From the NCBI RefSeq assembly GCF_014656135.1, contig NZ_BNBV01000002.1:124001-188000 (forward strand): 64,000 bases of DNA. The letters are read 5' to 3'. A model generated the notes under the pieces. It was not told the DNA's origin, searched no databases, and was given only the letters and a program-made list of their open reading frames with translations. The position numbers and the translations under genes were made by a program. This DNA comes from Streptomyces thermodiastaticus. Its GTDB lineage: Bacteria > Actinomycetota > Actinomycetes > Streptomycetales > Streptomycetaceae. The first letter of the stretch is position 1. The number at the start of each line of letters is the position of its first letter. This document shows positions 23,509 through 31,647 of this stretch, piece by piece.

Positions 23509-24894
23509 TCAGCCCTCGGCGGTGATCCGGGCCAGACGCCGGGCCTCCTCGCGGGTGGCGCGGGCGACGGCGTCCTCGTCGACGGTGAGCAGCCGGCCGT
23601 CCTCGACGATCTGCCGGCCGCCCACGAAGGAGGCGGTGACCGGGGCAGCGGCCCCGAAGACCAGTGCGGTCACCGGGTCGGCGATACAGGCGTGGGCGAG
23701 GGTGTCCATCCGCCACAGCACGACATCGGCCAGTTTGCCCGGCTCCAGCGAGCCGATCTGCCCGGCCCGCCCGAGGACCCGGGCGCCGTCGTACGTGGCC
23801 ATCCGCAGCACCTGACGGGCGTTCAGCGCCTTCGCACGGTGGGCGCCGAGGCGGTTGACGAGCAGGGCGTTGCGCAGCTCGGTGTGCAGTTCGCCGGACT
23901 CGTTGGAGGCGGTGCCGTCCACGCCGAGGCCGACCGGGACGCCTGCCTTGAGCAGGTCGGGGACCCGCGCGATGCCCGCGGCCAGCCGGGCGTTGGAGGA
24001 CGGGCAGTGCGCGACCCCCGTGCCGGTGCGTGCGAACGCCGCGATGTCGGCGTCGGACATGTGCACGCAGTGCGCCATCCAGACGTCGTCGCCGAGCCAC
24101 CCGGTGGACGCGAAGTAGTCAGTGGGGCGCATCCCGAACAATTGCTGGCAGTACTTCTCCTCCTCCGCGGTCTCCGAGCCGTGGGTGTGCAGCCGCACAC
24201 CGAGCCGGCGGGCCAGCTCCGCGCTTTCGCGCAGCAGTCCGGTGGAGACGGAGAACGGGGAGCAGGGGGCGACGGCCACCTGGATCATGGCGTCGAAGGA
24301 GGCGTCGTGGTGCGCGGTGATGGTCTCCTCGGTGGCGGCGAGGGCGCCGTCCAGACTCTCCACGGCGAAGTCCGGGGGCAGGCCGCCGTCCTTCTCGCTC
24401 CGGTCCATCGAGCCGCGGGCGAGCGTGAAGCGCAGGCCCGTCTCCCGGGCGGCCCTGACGATCGCGCCGGACAGGTCGCCGCAGCCGCGCGGATAGACGT
24501 AGTGGTGGTCCATCGTGGTGGTGACGCCGCCCTTGGCCAGCACCGCCAGCGATCCCTGCGCCGCGCGGTAGCACATCCGCTCGTCGATGCGCGCCCACAG
24601 CGGATACAGCGCGACCAGCCAGTCGAACAGGTGGTGATCGGTGGCCAGGCCCCGGGTGAGCCACTGGTAGAAGTGGTGATGGGTGTTGACCAGGCCGGGT
24701 GTGGCCAGATGACCGCGTGCGTCGATCCGGCGGACCACATCGCCGAGGCCCGCGGGTGCCGGGCCGGCGCCCACGGACTCGATCCTGCCGCCGGCGATGA
24801 CGAGATGGCCGCAGGCGTGCTCGGTGTCGTCGGCGTCCACGGTCGCGATCGCACAGTTGTCGATGACGATGCGCTGGGTTTCCGGTGCTGCCAT
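23509..24894 (-). CDS. 8-oxoguanine deaminase / guanine-deaminase-like amidohydrolase
   Basis: 461 aa, full length. Amidohydrolase motifs are TPGLVNTHHHFYQWLTRG (H-x-H metal site), MDHHYVYPRG, LHTHGSETAEEE, WMAHCVHMSD and the catalytic Asp in GLGVDGTASNESGEL. LEPGKLADVVLWRMDTL near the C-terminus is typical of the 8-oxoguanine deaminase subfamily. It produces urate (from 8-oxoguanine) or xanthine (from guanine), feeding the uricase encoded just upstream in the operon. Start is the ATG at 24894; the gap to the uricase stop is 100 bp. There is no sign of damage, unlike the permease behind it and the decarboxylase at the head of the operon. Confidence 0.9.
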   Translation of the reverse strand: MAAPETQRIVIDNCAIATVDADDTEHACGHLVIAGGRIESVGAGPAPAGLGDVVRRIDARGHLATPGLVNTHHHFYQWLTRGLATDHHLFDWLVALYPLWARIDERMCYRAAQGSLAVLAKGGVTTTMDHHYVYPRGCGDLSGAIVRAARETGLRFTLARGSMDRSEKDGGLPPDFAVESLDGALAATEETITAHHDASFDAMIQVAVAPCSPFSVSTGLLRESAELARRLGVRLHTHGSETAEEEKYCQQLFGMRPTDYFASTGWLGDDVWMAHCVHMSDADIAAFARTGTGVAHCPSSNARLAAGIARVPDLLKAGVPVGLGVDGTASNESGELHTELRNALLVNRLGAHRAKALNARQVLRMATYDGARVLGRAGQIGSLEPGKLADVVLWRMDTLAHACIADPVTALVFGAAAPVTASFVGGRQIVEDGRLLTVDEDAVARATREEARRLARITAEG

Positions 24895-24994
24895 GGCGCT
24901 CCCTTGTCCGTCCGGTGGCGGCCGGGGACGGGACCCCGCGCAGGCCGTGCCACGGTGCTTCCTTCGGCGTGACCGGCCGGGCAGGTGGTCCGCG

Positions 24995-25915
24995 TCAGAG
25001 GTTGGTCAGGTCGGCCGGGATGAGCTGGTCGGCGCCGTCGCGCAGCACGGTGGCCTCGATCAGGCCGTAGGGCCGGTCGGCGGCGTGGTACACGGCGCCG
25101 TCGGCGGCGTCGTTGGCGATGCCGAAGGGCGACAGGTCCGAGCGGACGTGGTGCTGGTTGGGCATCGAGAAACGGATCTCGTCGATCCCGTCGCAGGACT
25201 CCAGCACCCGGACGCCCATCGCGAAGAGGGTCTGCTGCAGCGAGTACGAGTAGGTCTCGGCGAACGCCCGCAGCGCGTGCGTGCGCACACTCCGGTAGGA
25301 GCGGTCCCAGTCGGGGGCGGGCGCGCCGGTGCCGTCCCAGGTGTGCCGCCACCAGGTGGAGACGGTGGTGGCGAGGATGCGGTCACAATCCTCCTCCAGG
25401 GTGGTGTACTCGTCCTTCAGGAAGCCGCAGAACTCGGAGCCGGTGGAGTTCAGCACCGTCAGGTCCTTGAGACCGGACAGGACCTGGACGCTCTGGCCGT
25501 CGTAGGTGATCTGTGCGCGCCGGGTCTCCTGGCCCGTGCGGACGAAGGAGTGACCGGTGGCGGGGGTGCCGCCGCCCAAGGTGCCGATCCGGTCCCAGGC
25601 GTACTCCTCGATGCGGATGCGGGCCCGGTGGATCGGTGCGGTGTCGTCCACGAAGTGGCGGGCGAGCCGGATGCCGAAGTCCTCGGCGCTGTCGATGCCG
25701 AACCGTGCGGCGAAGGCGTACACCGTGTTCTTGGTGGTGTCGGTGGGCAGGACGTTCGCGTTGGAACCGCTGCGGTGCACCTCTTCCATGTCGCCGGACA
25801 GGGCGACGGAGACGTTCAGGTCCTTGATGTGGTGGGTGTCGCCGTCACGTGTGATCTTGACGACGCGGTTCTCGGCCTTTCCGTACTGGTTCTGTCCCAG
25901 GACGCATCGGGTCAT
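24995..25915 (-). CDS. pucL: Uricase (factor-independent urate hydroxylase)
   Basis: 306 aa. Urate oxidase signatures are GQNQYGKAENRVVKITRDG, LNVSVALSGDMEEVHRSGSN, NVLPTDTTKNTVYAFA (including the catalytic Thr of the PTDTTKN motif), SFVRTGQETRRAQITY, VLNSTGSEFCGFLKDEYT and SMPNQHHVRSDLSPFGI. It oxidises urate to 5-hydroxyisourate. It is intact. The ATG at 25915 lies 8 bp after the HIU hydrolase stop, so the two are translated from one mRNA. Confidence 0.95.
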   Translation of the reverse strand: MTRCVLGQNQYGKAENRVVKITRDGDTHHIKDLNVSVALSGDMEEVHRSGSNANVLPTDTTKNTVYAFAARFGIDSAEDFGIRLARHFVDDTAPIHRARIRIEEYAWDRIGTLGGGTPATGHSFVRTGQETRRAQITYDGQSVQVLSGLKDLTVLNSTGSEFCGFLKDEYTTLEEDCDRILATTVSTWWRHTWDGTGAPAPDWDRSYRSVRTHALRAFAETYSYSLQQTLFAMGVRVLESCDGIDEIRFSMPNQHHVRSDLSPFGIANDAADGAVYHAADRPYGLIEATVLRDGADQLIPADLTNL

Positions 25916-25923
25916 GGTGTCGG

Positions 25924-26325
25924 TCAGCTCCCTCGGTACACGGAGTAGCCGAACGGGGAGAGCAGCAGCGGTACGTGGCAGTGCTCGCCGGGCACCACCG
26001 CGAAGGCCACGGCGACCTCGGGGAAGAACACGGGGCTGCCGCTCTCGCCGTCCGGGAGCGCGGGCGCGTCCCGCCGGGCCGCCGCACGGGCCGTGGCGGC
26101 GTACGTCTCGGTGTCGAACACGAGCCGCGCGTGGGTGGTGCCCTCCGGCAGCGCCGGCAGGTCCCGGCACCGTCCGTCGGCGTCGGTGGCGGATCCGCCC
26201 AGCTCCTGCCAGCCGCCGGTACGTCCGGAGCGGGCGGAGAGCCGGACGGGGACACCTGCGGCGGGCCGGCCGGTACCGGTGTCCAGGACATGTGTGGACA
26301 CGGAGGCGGCGGTCTCGGTGCTCAT
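25924..26325 (-). CDS. uraH: 5-hydroxyisourate hydrolase (transthyretin-like)
   Basis: 133 aa. It begins with the family signature STHVLDTGTGRPAAGVPVRL (catalytic His). RLVFDTETYAA follows in the middle, then FFPEVAVAFAVVPGEHCHVP and the C-terminal LLSPFGYSVYRGS tetrapeptide motif. It opens 5-hydroxyisourate to OHCU. It is intact. The reading frame upstream of the ATG (26325) is open and runs, without a stop, into the last third of the broken OHCU decarboxylase, so a fused product is possible in principle. Confidence 0.93.
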   Translation of the reverse strand: MSTETAASVSTHVLDTGTGRPAAGVPVRLSARSGRTGGWQELGGSATDADGRCRDLPALPEGTTHARLVFDTETYAATARAAARRDAPALPDGESGSPVFFPEVAVAFAVVPGEHCHVPLLLSPFGYSVYRGS

Positions 26326-26823
26326 GGTGTCCTCTTCGATCAGTCGCGCGAGCCGGACACGGTTGATCTTCCCCAGCTCGGCGCGGACGGTCTCCCACTC
26401 CTGCTCCGGCGTGTCGCGGAGCCGCTCGGCCGCCGCGTCCCGCATCTGCTCGCCGGTCAGCCCGGTGGCGCAGATCAGGAACACATGGCCGAACGTGCGC
26501 TGGACGCCTGGTTGAGTGCGTGCATCTCCGCCTTGAGGTCCGCACAGGCGCGGGTCATGCCGCTCTGCTCGCGGGCGGAGGCCGCCTTCCCCGGCCGCGG
26601 ACGGCCGATCGGCGGATGCCCGGCCATCGCCTGCGCGAGGTCGTTCGTCGTCAGCGCGGCGAGGGCGCGGCGTACAGCTCCTCGGGTGCGGCGAAGGGCC
26701 GGCGGCGAGCACCCGATCGGCCCACGTCGTCGAGGCGCAGATCGGAAGGAGGGCGGCGCGCGCCGCATCGGACGGGAGAGCGTCGAGGCGGGCGAGGCCC
26801 GACGGCAGGGATGTCGACGTCAC
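26326..26823 (-). pseudogene. uraD: OHCU decarboxylase, three frameshifts
   Basis: From GTG 26823 the N-terminus reads TSTSLPSGLARLDALPSDAA and STTWADRVLAAG. The match then shifts frame at about 26704 (PFAAPEELYAAPS), again at about 26670 with loss of a few codons (ALAALTTNDLAQAMAGHPPI, GMTRACADLKAEMHALNQ), and returns to the first frame at about 26500 (RTFGHVFLICATGLTGEQMR, GKINRVRLARLIEED). The catalytic His region GHPPIGRP and Glu region are still recognisable, but no single frame covers the protein. Three independent frame lesions in 500 bp, with clean neighbours, argue for a true pseudogene. It heads the uraD-uraH-pucL-deaminase operon. Confidence 0.9.
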
Positions 26824-27124
26824 GGCAGCCTCCGTGGGCGCGAACACCGTGTACGGAATGCGTTGCGGACAGCTGACGCCTCCGCGCCCACCGCGGCAGC
26901 GCGGCGCCCTCGATGGCCTTCCGTGCGACCACCGCGTGGGCGGGCACCTCGTCCAGGTCGAAGGGTCCGGTCATGAACTCCGCTCTCCGTCGCACGCGCT
27001 CAACCTGACGCGCGAGCCGGTGTCCGGGCAGATGCGGCCGCCGCCGAGGCCGGGGGACCCGGCCCCCGGAGCGCACCGGAGCTCCCGGGGTGCACAGCGG
27101 CGGCGGGCGCAGGAGGCTGAAGGC
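26824..27124. other. Non-coding stretch upstream of the purine operon
   Basis: About 300 bp between the OHCU decarboxylase remnant and a plus-strand small gene. A minus-strand reading frame beginning MTGPFDLDEVPAHAVVARKA at 26973 may be a fragment of another gene. I cannot name it, and it runs into the remnant. No clear operator seen. Confidence 0.35.
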
Positions 27125-27352
27125 ATGGACACCCAGCATCCGCACATCGTGGTGCACTCCCCGGCGCTGGACGGCTCCCGGCGGGTCACCGAGGGCGATG
27201 TCACCCTCGGACTCGCGTCCCACCTGGACGACGTGATCGAGATTCTCCGGCTCGCCGACCTGGACCGGATCGAGGTGGAGGACAGCGACCTCATCGAGTG
27301 GCAGGGCGGCGGCCCGGACGACTGGCCGGGCCTGTCGGACCACGACTGGTGA
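27125..27352 (+). CDS. Small acidic conserved hypothetical protein
   Basis: 75 aa, strongly acidic (C-terminus DDWPGLSDHDW). It contains HIVVHSPALDGSRRVT and the repeated hydrophobic/acidic pattern HLDDVIEILRLADLDRIEVE, which looks like a small alpha/beta fold. There are no membrane segments or cysteines. The start is supported by length and by a purine-rich GGAGGC about 6-10 nt upstream. It is single-gene, followed by two hairpin terminators. Function unknown. Confidence 0.65.
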   Translation: MDTQHPHIVVHSPALDGSRRVTEGDVTLGLASHLDDVIEILRLADLDRIEVEDSDLIEWQGGGPDDWPGLSDHDW

Positions 27353-27386
27353 GCCGGACGCCGCCCGTGCACTCCCCCGCGTCCCG

Positions 27387-27412
27387 CCGCCTACGGCACG
27401 GGACGTAGGCGG
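27387..27412. terminator. Hairpin after small acidic protein gene
   Basis: CCGCCTAC (27387-27394) and GTAGGCGG (27405-27412) pair perfectly (8 bp) around a 10-nt loop, 35 bp after the stop codon. Confidence 0.55.
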
Positions 27413-27489
27413 GGTACGCCATGCTCAAATCAACCTCTGAACCCGGCCCGCGGGGGATCGGCCGGCGCCCTGCGCGGGCACCCTCTTCC

Positions 27490-27528
27490 ACGAGGGCCCC
27501 GCCGGCACGGGGGCGGCGGGCCCCTCGT
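27490..27528. terminator. Long hairpin terminator
   Basis: ACGAGGGCCCCGCCG (27490-27504) pairs with CGGCGGGCCCCTCGT (27514-27528) over 15 bp with one mismatch and is followed by TCCTTTCCC on the plus strand. Confidence 0.7.
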
Positions 27529-27646
27529 TCCTTTCCCGCCCCGGACACCTTTTTCTCCGCCTTGGACACCAGCTGTCCCCGCCCCGGGGAGAACCGGTCA
27601 GGATTCGAGAAGCGCGGGCCTCGGCACCGGACCTAGTCTGCTCGGC

Positions 27647-28057
27647 ATGAAGCTCACCATTCACACCACCGTCCTCCCGCACGACGACCCGGACGCGTCC
27701 CTCGCCTTCTACCGTGACGTCCTCGGCTTCGAGGTCCGCAGCGACGTCGGACAGGGCACGATGCGCTGGATCACGGTCGGCCCGCCCGGCCAGCCCGACG
27801 TCTCCCTGCTGCTGGCGCCGCCCGCCGCCGACCCGGGCATCACCGAGGCCGAGCGCCGTACCATCGCCGAGATGATGGCCAAGGGCACCTACGGCTGGAT
27901 CATGCTGGCCACCGAAGACCTGGACGAGGTCTTCGAGCAGGTGCAGGCGGGCGACACCGAGGTCGTCCAGGAGCCGACCGAGCAGCCGTACGGCGTCCGG
28001 GACTGTGCCTTCCGCGACCCGGCGGGCAACCTGGTGCGCATCCAGGAACTGCGCTGA
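27647..28057 (+). CDS. VOC-family (glyoxalase/bleomycin-resistance fold) protein
   Basis: 136 aa, single VOC domain. Core motifs are HTTVLPHDDPDASLAFYRDV, LGFEVRSDVGQG, GTYGWIMLATEDLDEVFEQV and AFRDPAGNLVRIQEL, the standard beta-alpha-beta-beta-beta repeat with a C-terminal metal-site Glu. The enzyme activity is unknown. TAGTCT ends 7 nt before the ATG and there is no Shine-Dalgarno, so it may be leaderless. It is followed 22 bp later by an AraC-type regulator and probably forms a two-gene operon with it. Confidence 0.88.
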   Translation: MKLTIHTTVLPHDDPDASLAFYRDVLGFEVRSDVGQGTMRWITVGPPGQPDVSLLLAPPAADPGITEAERRTIAEMMAKGTYGWIMLATEDLDEVFEQVQAGDTEVVQEPTEQPYGVRDCAFRDPAGNLVRIQELR

Positions 28058-28079
28058 CCGAAGGAAGGGGTGCGTCCCC

Positions 28080-28691
28080 ATGTGCCGGCCCGAGTGGCGG
28101 CGTGCGCAGGCCGAGGCGCAGCGCCTGGCCGATCTCGCCCGGCTGCGCCGCGTCCGCGACCGGATCGACCGGGAGTACGCGCGGCCGCTGAACGTGGAGG
28201 AGCTGGCCCGGGGTGTGCACATGTCCGCCGGACACCTCAGCCGGCAGTTCCGGGCCGCCTACGGCGAGTCGCCCTACGCTTACCTGATGACCCGGCGCAT
28301 CGAGCGCGCGGCGGCGCTGCTGCGGCGCGGCGACCTCAGCGTCACCGAGGTGTGCCTCGCCGTCGGCTGTGCGTCGCTGGGGACGTTCACCACCCGCTTC
28401 ACCGAACTGATCGGCATGCCGCCCGGCGCCTACCGGCGTCGCGCGGCCGCCCAGGCGGCTTCGGCGGCGCAGACGGCGAACCTGGCGGACGCGTCGGACG
28501 CCCCGCATGCAGCGAACGCACCGCAGCCGGTGCGGGCGGCGGAGGGGCGGGAGGCGGCCGCGGGCGGCCGTCGCGGGGCCGTACGGGCCGACGGTGACGC
28601 TGCCCCCGGGGTCGTGGTGGTGAACGGCATGCCGGCGTGTGTGGCGAAGCAGGTGACCCGGCCGGTCAGGAACCGCACCGCGGCGTCCTGA
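28080..28691 (+). CDS. AraC-family transcriptional regulator
   Basis: 203 aa. The two AraC helix-turn-helix motifs are near residues 25-115: RPLNVEELARGVHMSAGHLS, then RQFRAAYGESPYAYLMTRRI, LSVTEVCLAVGCASLGTFTT and RFTELIGMPPGAYRRR. The DNA-binding domain is N-terminal. The C-terminal 90 residues are alanine-rich, low in complexity and contain no classical ligand domain. GAAGGAAGGGG precedes the ATG. The upstream VOC gene may supply or sense its ligand, as in other VOC-AraC pairs. Confidence 0.85.
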   Translation: MCRPEWRRAQAEAQRLADLARLRRVRDRIDREYARPLNVEELARGVHMSAGHLSRQFRAAYGESPYAYLMTRRIERAAALLRRGDLSVTEVCLAVGCASLGTFTTRFTELIGMPPGAYRRRAAAQAASAAQTANLADASDAPHAANAPQPVRAAEGREAAAGGRRGAVRADGDAAPGVVVVNGMPACVAKQVTRPVRNRTAAS

Positions 28692-28794
28692 GCGGCGGCT
28701 GGTGGACGGGGCACCAGGGCCCCGTCGCCCGCCCTCCCGCCTGGCACTCGACGCCCGGGAGCTGTTTTCCCCTGGCGCCGTGCGGCGGGCGCGG

Positions 28795-29505
28795 TCATCC
28801 CAGTCGCTCCCAGTCGGCCTCGGCTGTGGTGGACCGGCCGGCGTGCTCCTCGTCCAGATGCGTCAGGGCATTGTGGCGCCGGGCGACCTCGACGATCCCT
28901 TCGATCGGGGCGACATCGCCATCCATGGAGTACACCGACTCGAAGACCACGACCTTCGGGCGGTCATGCGGCTGACGGGACAGCAACTCGTCCAGATGCT
29001 CCACGTCGTTGTGACGGAAAATGGCGCGATCGGCCCTGGTACTGCGTATGCCGTTGATGATCGACGCGTGGTTCAGCTCGTCGGAGACGACGAACGGATC
29101 GGGCAGAACGCGCAGGAGGCACTGGAGTGTGGCGTCATTGGAGGAGTACCCGGTAGGAAACACCAAGGCGGCTTCCTTGCCGTGCCATTCGGCCAGCGAC
29201 GCCTCCAGCCGGGCGTCATGGGCGTGGGTACCGCCGATGTTGCGTGATCCGCCGGACCCGGCGCCGTACTCGTCCACCGCCTCGTGCATGGCGGCGAGGA
29301 CCTTCGGGTGCTGGGACATGCCCAGGTAGTCGTTGCTGCACCAGACCGTCACCTGGCAGGTGCGTCCATCGGCGGTGCGACGCAGCACCTTGGGATAGTT
29401 GCCGGCCCTCCGGTTGATGTCGACGAACTCTCGGTACTGGCCGCGGGCGCGCAGCTCCTTCGGTTTGGCCGCCGGCAAATCCTGGTACAGGCCTGCCTCC
29501 CCCAT
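28795..29505 (-). pseudogene. 5-aminolevulinate synthase, C-terminally truncated
   Basis: 236 codons from ATG 29505. The family N-terminus is clear: REFVDINRRAGNYPKVLRRT, VTVWCSNDYLGMSQHPKVLA, GAGSGGSRNIGGTHAHDARL, EAALVFPTGYSSNDATLQCL, DELNHASIINGIRSTRADRA and VVFESVYSMDGDVAPIEGIV. It breaks off after ALTHLDE-EHAG (normally DEVHAVG) with unrelated residues and a stop. About 170 residues are missing, including the PLP-binding lysine. In Streptomyces, which makes heme through glutamyl-tRNA, such synthases belong to C5N-unit (manumycin-type) antibiotic pathways. This is probably the remnant of a lost cluster. Confidence 0.85.
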
Positions 29506-30009
29506 ATGGTGTCCGTCTCGTTGCGTTGAGTACGGGCGCCGTGCGCCGACGCCCCGAGCTGTCGTGCCAGGCAAGTACAGAGCGTTGAGTAACGGTTACA
29601 CCAATGTCACTGCTGCAAGATACATACCGATCGCGTATCTGCGCTGGTCAGGCGAGGCATCGACAGGCGGCGAGTCGTACGTCACAGCCGCGCTGGAGGT
29701 AAGGACTTCACCTTGAGGACGGTGACTGTTCCCTGCGCACCACGTGCCGCCGTCGGAGTGGGACAGGACAGTGCAGAAGCGCTCCCAGGACTTGCTTACG
29801 ACCAGCCAGGTCGCCGTCATGGGCGCAGAGTTGACCGTGTAACAGGAAAAGGGACCGCCTCCGCACAGCAGTACAGGCGTCGGCGGTCCCGCGAGGAGGC
29901 GGCCGAGACGGCAAAATGTGCACTCGGCCGCCATCACAGACCGGGCGGCCTGCTCGCGCGCACGACCGGTTCAGCCGCGGTCGATCACCCGAGGCACCGC
30001 CCGCCCCGC
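29506..30009. other. Less GC-rich gap upstream of truncated ALA synthase
   Basis: About 500 bp without a recognisable gene and visibly poorer in GC than its surroundings, suggesting foreign origin. It contains a perfect 11-bp palindrome GTAACGGTTAC (29589-29599), about 85 bp upstream of the synthase start, which could be an operator, and a terminator hairpin at 29851-29890. Confidence 0.5.
29851..29890. terminator. Hairpin downstream of the acyl-CoA synthetase operon
   Basis: GGGACCGCC (29851-29859) and GGCGGTCCC (29882-29890) form a perfect 9-bp stem with a 22-nt loop, about 120 bp beyond the minus-strand operon end. Confidence 0.55.
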
Positions 30010-31647
30010 TCAGCCGCTCGTCCCGAACCGCTCCCTCAGCTCGACCTTGCGCACCTTCCCGGACACGGTCATCGGGAAGGTGTCGAGGATCTCGAGCCGA
30101 CTGGGGATCTTGTAGTGGGCGAGGCGGCCCTCGCAGAAAGAGCGCAGCTCCTCCAGGGTGGGCGGGTCGGCCGGGTCCCGCGGGACGACGCAGGCGAGCA
30201 CCTCCTCGCCCCAGGTGTCGTGCGGAACGCCGACGATCTGTACGTCACGGATCTTCGGGTGACCGTAAAGGTATTCCTCGATCTCGCGCGGGTAGATGTT
30301 CTCGCCGCCACGGATGATCATGTCCTTGATCCGGCCGACGATCTCCACATAGCCGTCCTCGCGCATCACCGCGAGGTCGCCGGTGTGCATCCAGCGGCCC
30401 GCGTCGACGGCCTCTGCGGTCTTGTCCGGCTGCTCCCAGTAGCCGAGCATCACGCTGTAGCCGCGGGTGCACAGCTCCCCGGCGACTCCGCGGGGCCGGG
30501 TCACCCCGGTGACCGGGTCGACGACCTTCACCTCCAGGTGCGGCAGGACGCGGCCGACGGTGCCCGTGCGATGCTCCAGGTCGTCCTCCCTGCGGGTCTG
30601 CAGCGACACCGGGGAGGTCTCGGTCATGCCGTAGCAGATGGACACCTCGGCCATGTGCATCTCGGCGACCACCCGTTTCATCACCTCCACCGGGCAGGGC
30701 GAGCCCGCCATGATGCCGGTGCGCAGGGTGGACAGGTCGTAGTCGGCGAAACCGGGGAGGTTCAGCTCGGCGATGAACATCGTCGGCACCCCGTACAGGG
30801 AGGTGCAGCGCTCCCGCTGGACGGCCTCCAGGGTCGCGGCGGGGTCGAACGACGGCGCCGGGACGACCATGCAGGCGCCGTGCGAGGTGGCCGCGAGGTT
30901 CCCCATCACCATGCCGAAACAGTGATAGAACGGGACAGGTATGCAGATTCTGTCCTGCTCGCTGTAGGCGAGCAACTCCCCCACGAAGTATCCGTTGTTG
31001 AGGATGTTGTGGTGGGAGAGGGTGGCACCCTTGGGGAAGCCGGTGGTGCCCGAGGTGTACTGGATGTTGATGGGGTCGTCGCAGGACAACTCCGCGGCAC
31101 GTGCGCGCAGTTGACCGTCGTCGACGGAGCTGCCGCGGGCGAGCAGCTGTTCCCAGCTCGCGTCCTGGAAGTAGACGGTCTCCCTCAGCTTCGGGCAGGC
31201 GCCGCGCACCTGTTCCACCATCGCGCGGTAGTCGCTGGTCTTGTGGCGCTGCGTGGCGAACAGCAGGCTGACACCGGCCTGGTCGAGGACGTACTTCACC
31301 TCGTGGGTGCGGTAGGCCGGGTTGATGTTCACCATGATCGCGCCGATGCGGGCGGTGGCGTACTGCACCAGCACCCACTCGGGGCAGTTGACCGCCCAGA
31401 TGCCGACCCGGTCGCCCTTGGCGACACCGCTCGCGAGCAGTGCGCGGGCCAGCCGGTCGACGTCCGCGGCGAACTCGGCGTAGGTCCAGCGGCGTCCGGA
31501 GGCCACGTCGACCAGGGCCTCCCGGTCGGGCCAGGCGGCCACCGTCCGGTCCAGGTCGGCGCCGATGGTGTCGCCGAGCAGGGCGGTGGCTCCGGTGCCG
31601 TGCGCGTACGACAGCGCGGGCGCCTGGGTGTGCGGCAGCTCGCTCAC
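30010..31647 (-). CDS. Acyl-CoA synthetase (AMP-binding, fatty-acid CoA ligase-like)
   Basis: 545 aa ANL-superfamily ligase. The P-loop signature is YTSGTTGFPKGATLSH near residues 195-210. Further motifs are VPFYHCFGMVMGNL, CYGMTETSPVSLQ, the A8 hinge region WMHTGDLAVMREDGYVEIVG and RIKDMIIRGGENIYPREIEE, and the catalytic lysine in MTVSGKVRKVEL. It activates a carboxylic acid, probably a medium- or long-chain fatty acid, to its CoA ester. GTG 31647 overlaps the stop of the upstream synthetase (GTGA), showing translational coupling. Both are presumably controlled by the divergent LuxR-type regulator at 33451. Confidence 0.93.
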   Translation of the reverse strand: MSELPHTQAPALSYAHGTGATALLGDTIGADLDRTVAAWPDREALVDVASGRRWTYAEFAADVDRLARALLASGVAKGDRVGIWAVNCPEWVLVQYATARIGAIMVNINPAYRTHEVKYVLDQAGVSLLFATQRHKTSDYRAMVEQVRGACPKLRETVYFQDASWEQLLARGSSVDDGQLRARAAELSCDDPINIQYTSGTTGFPKGATLSHHNILNNGYFVGELLAYSEQDRICIPVPFYHCFGMVMGNLAATSHGACMVVPAPSFDPAATLEAVQRERCTSLYGVPTMFIAELNLPGFADYDLSTLRTGIMAGSPCPVEVMKRVVAEMHMAEVSICYGMTETSPVSLQTRREDDLEHRTGTVGRVLPHLEVKVVDPVTGVTRPRGVAGELCTRGYSVMLGYWEQPDKTAEAVDAGRWMHTGDLAVMREDGYVEIVGRIKDMIIRGGENIYPREIEEYLYGHPKIRDVQIVGVPHDTWGEEVLACVVPRDPADPPTLEELRSFCEGRLAHYKIPSRLEILDTFPMTVSGKVRKVELRERFGTSG

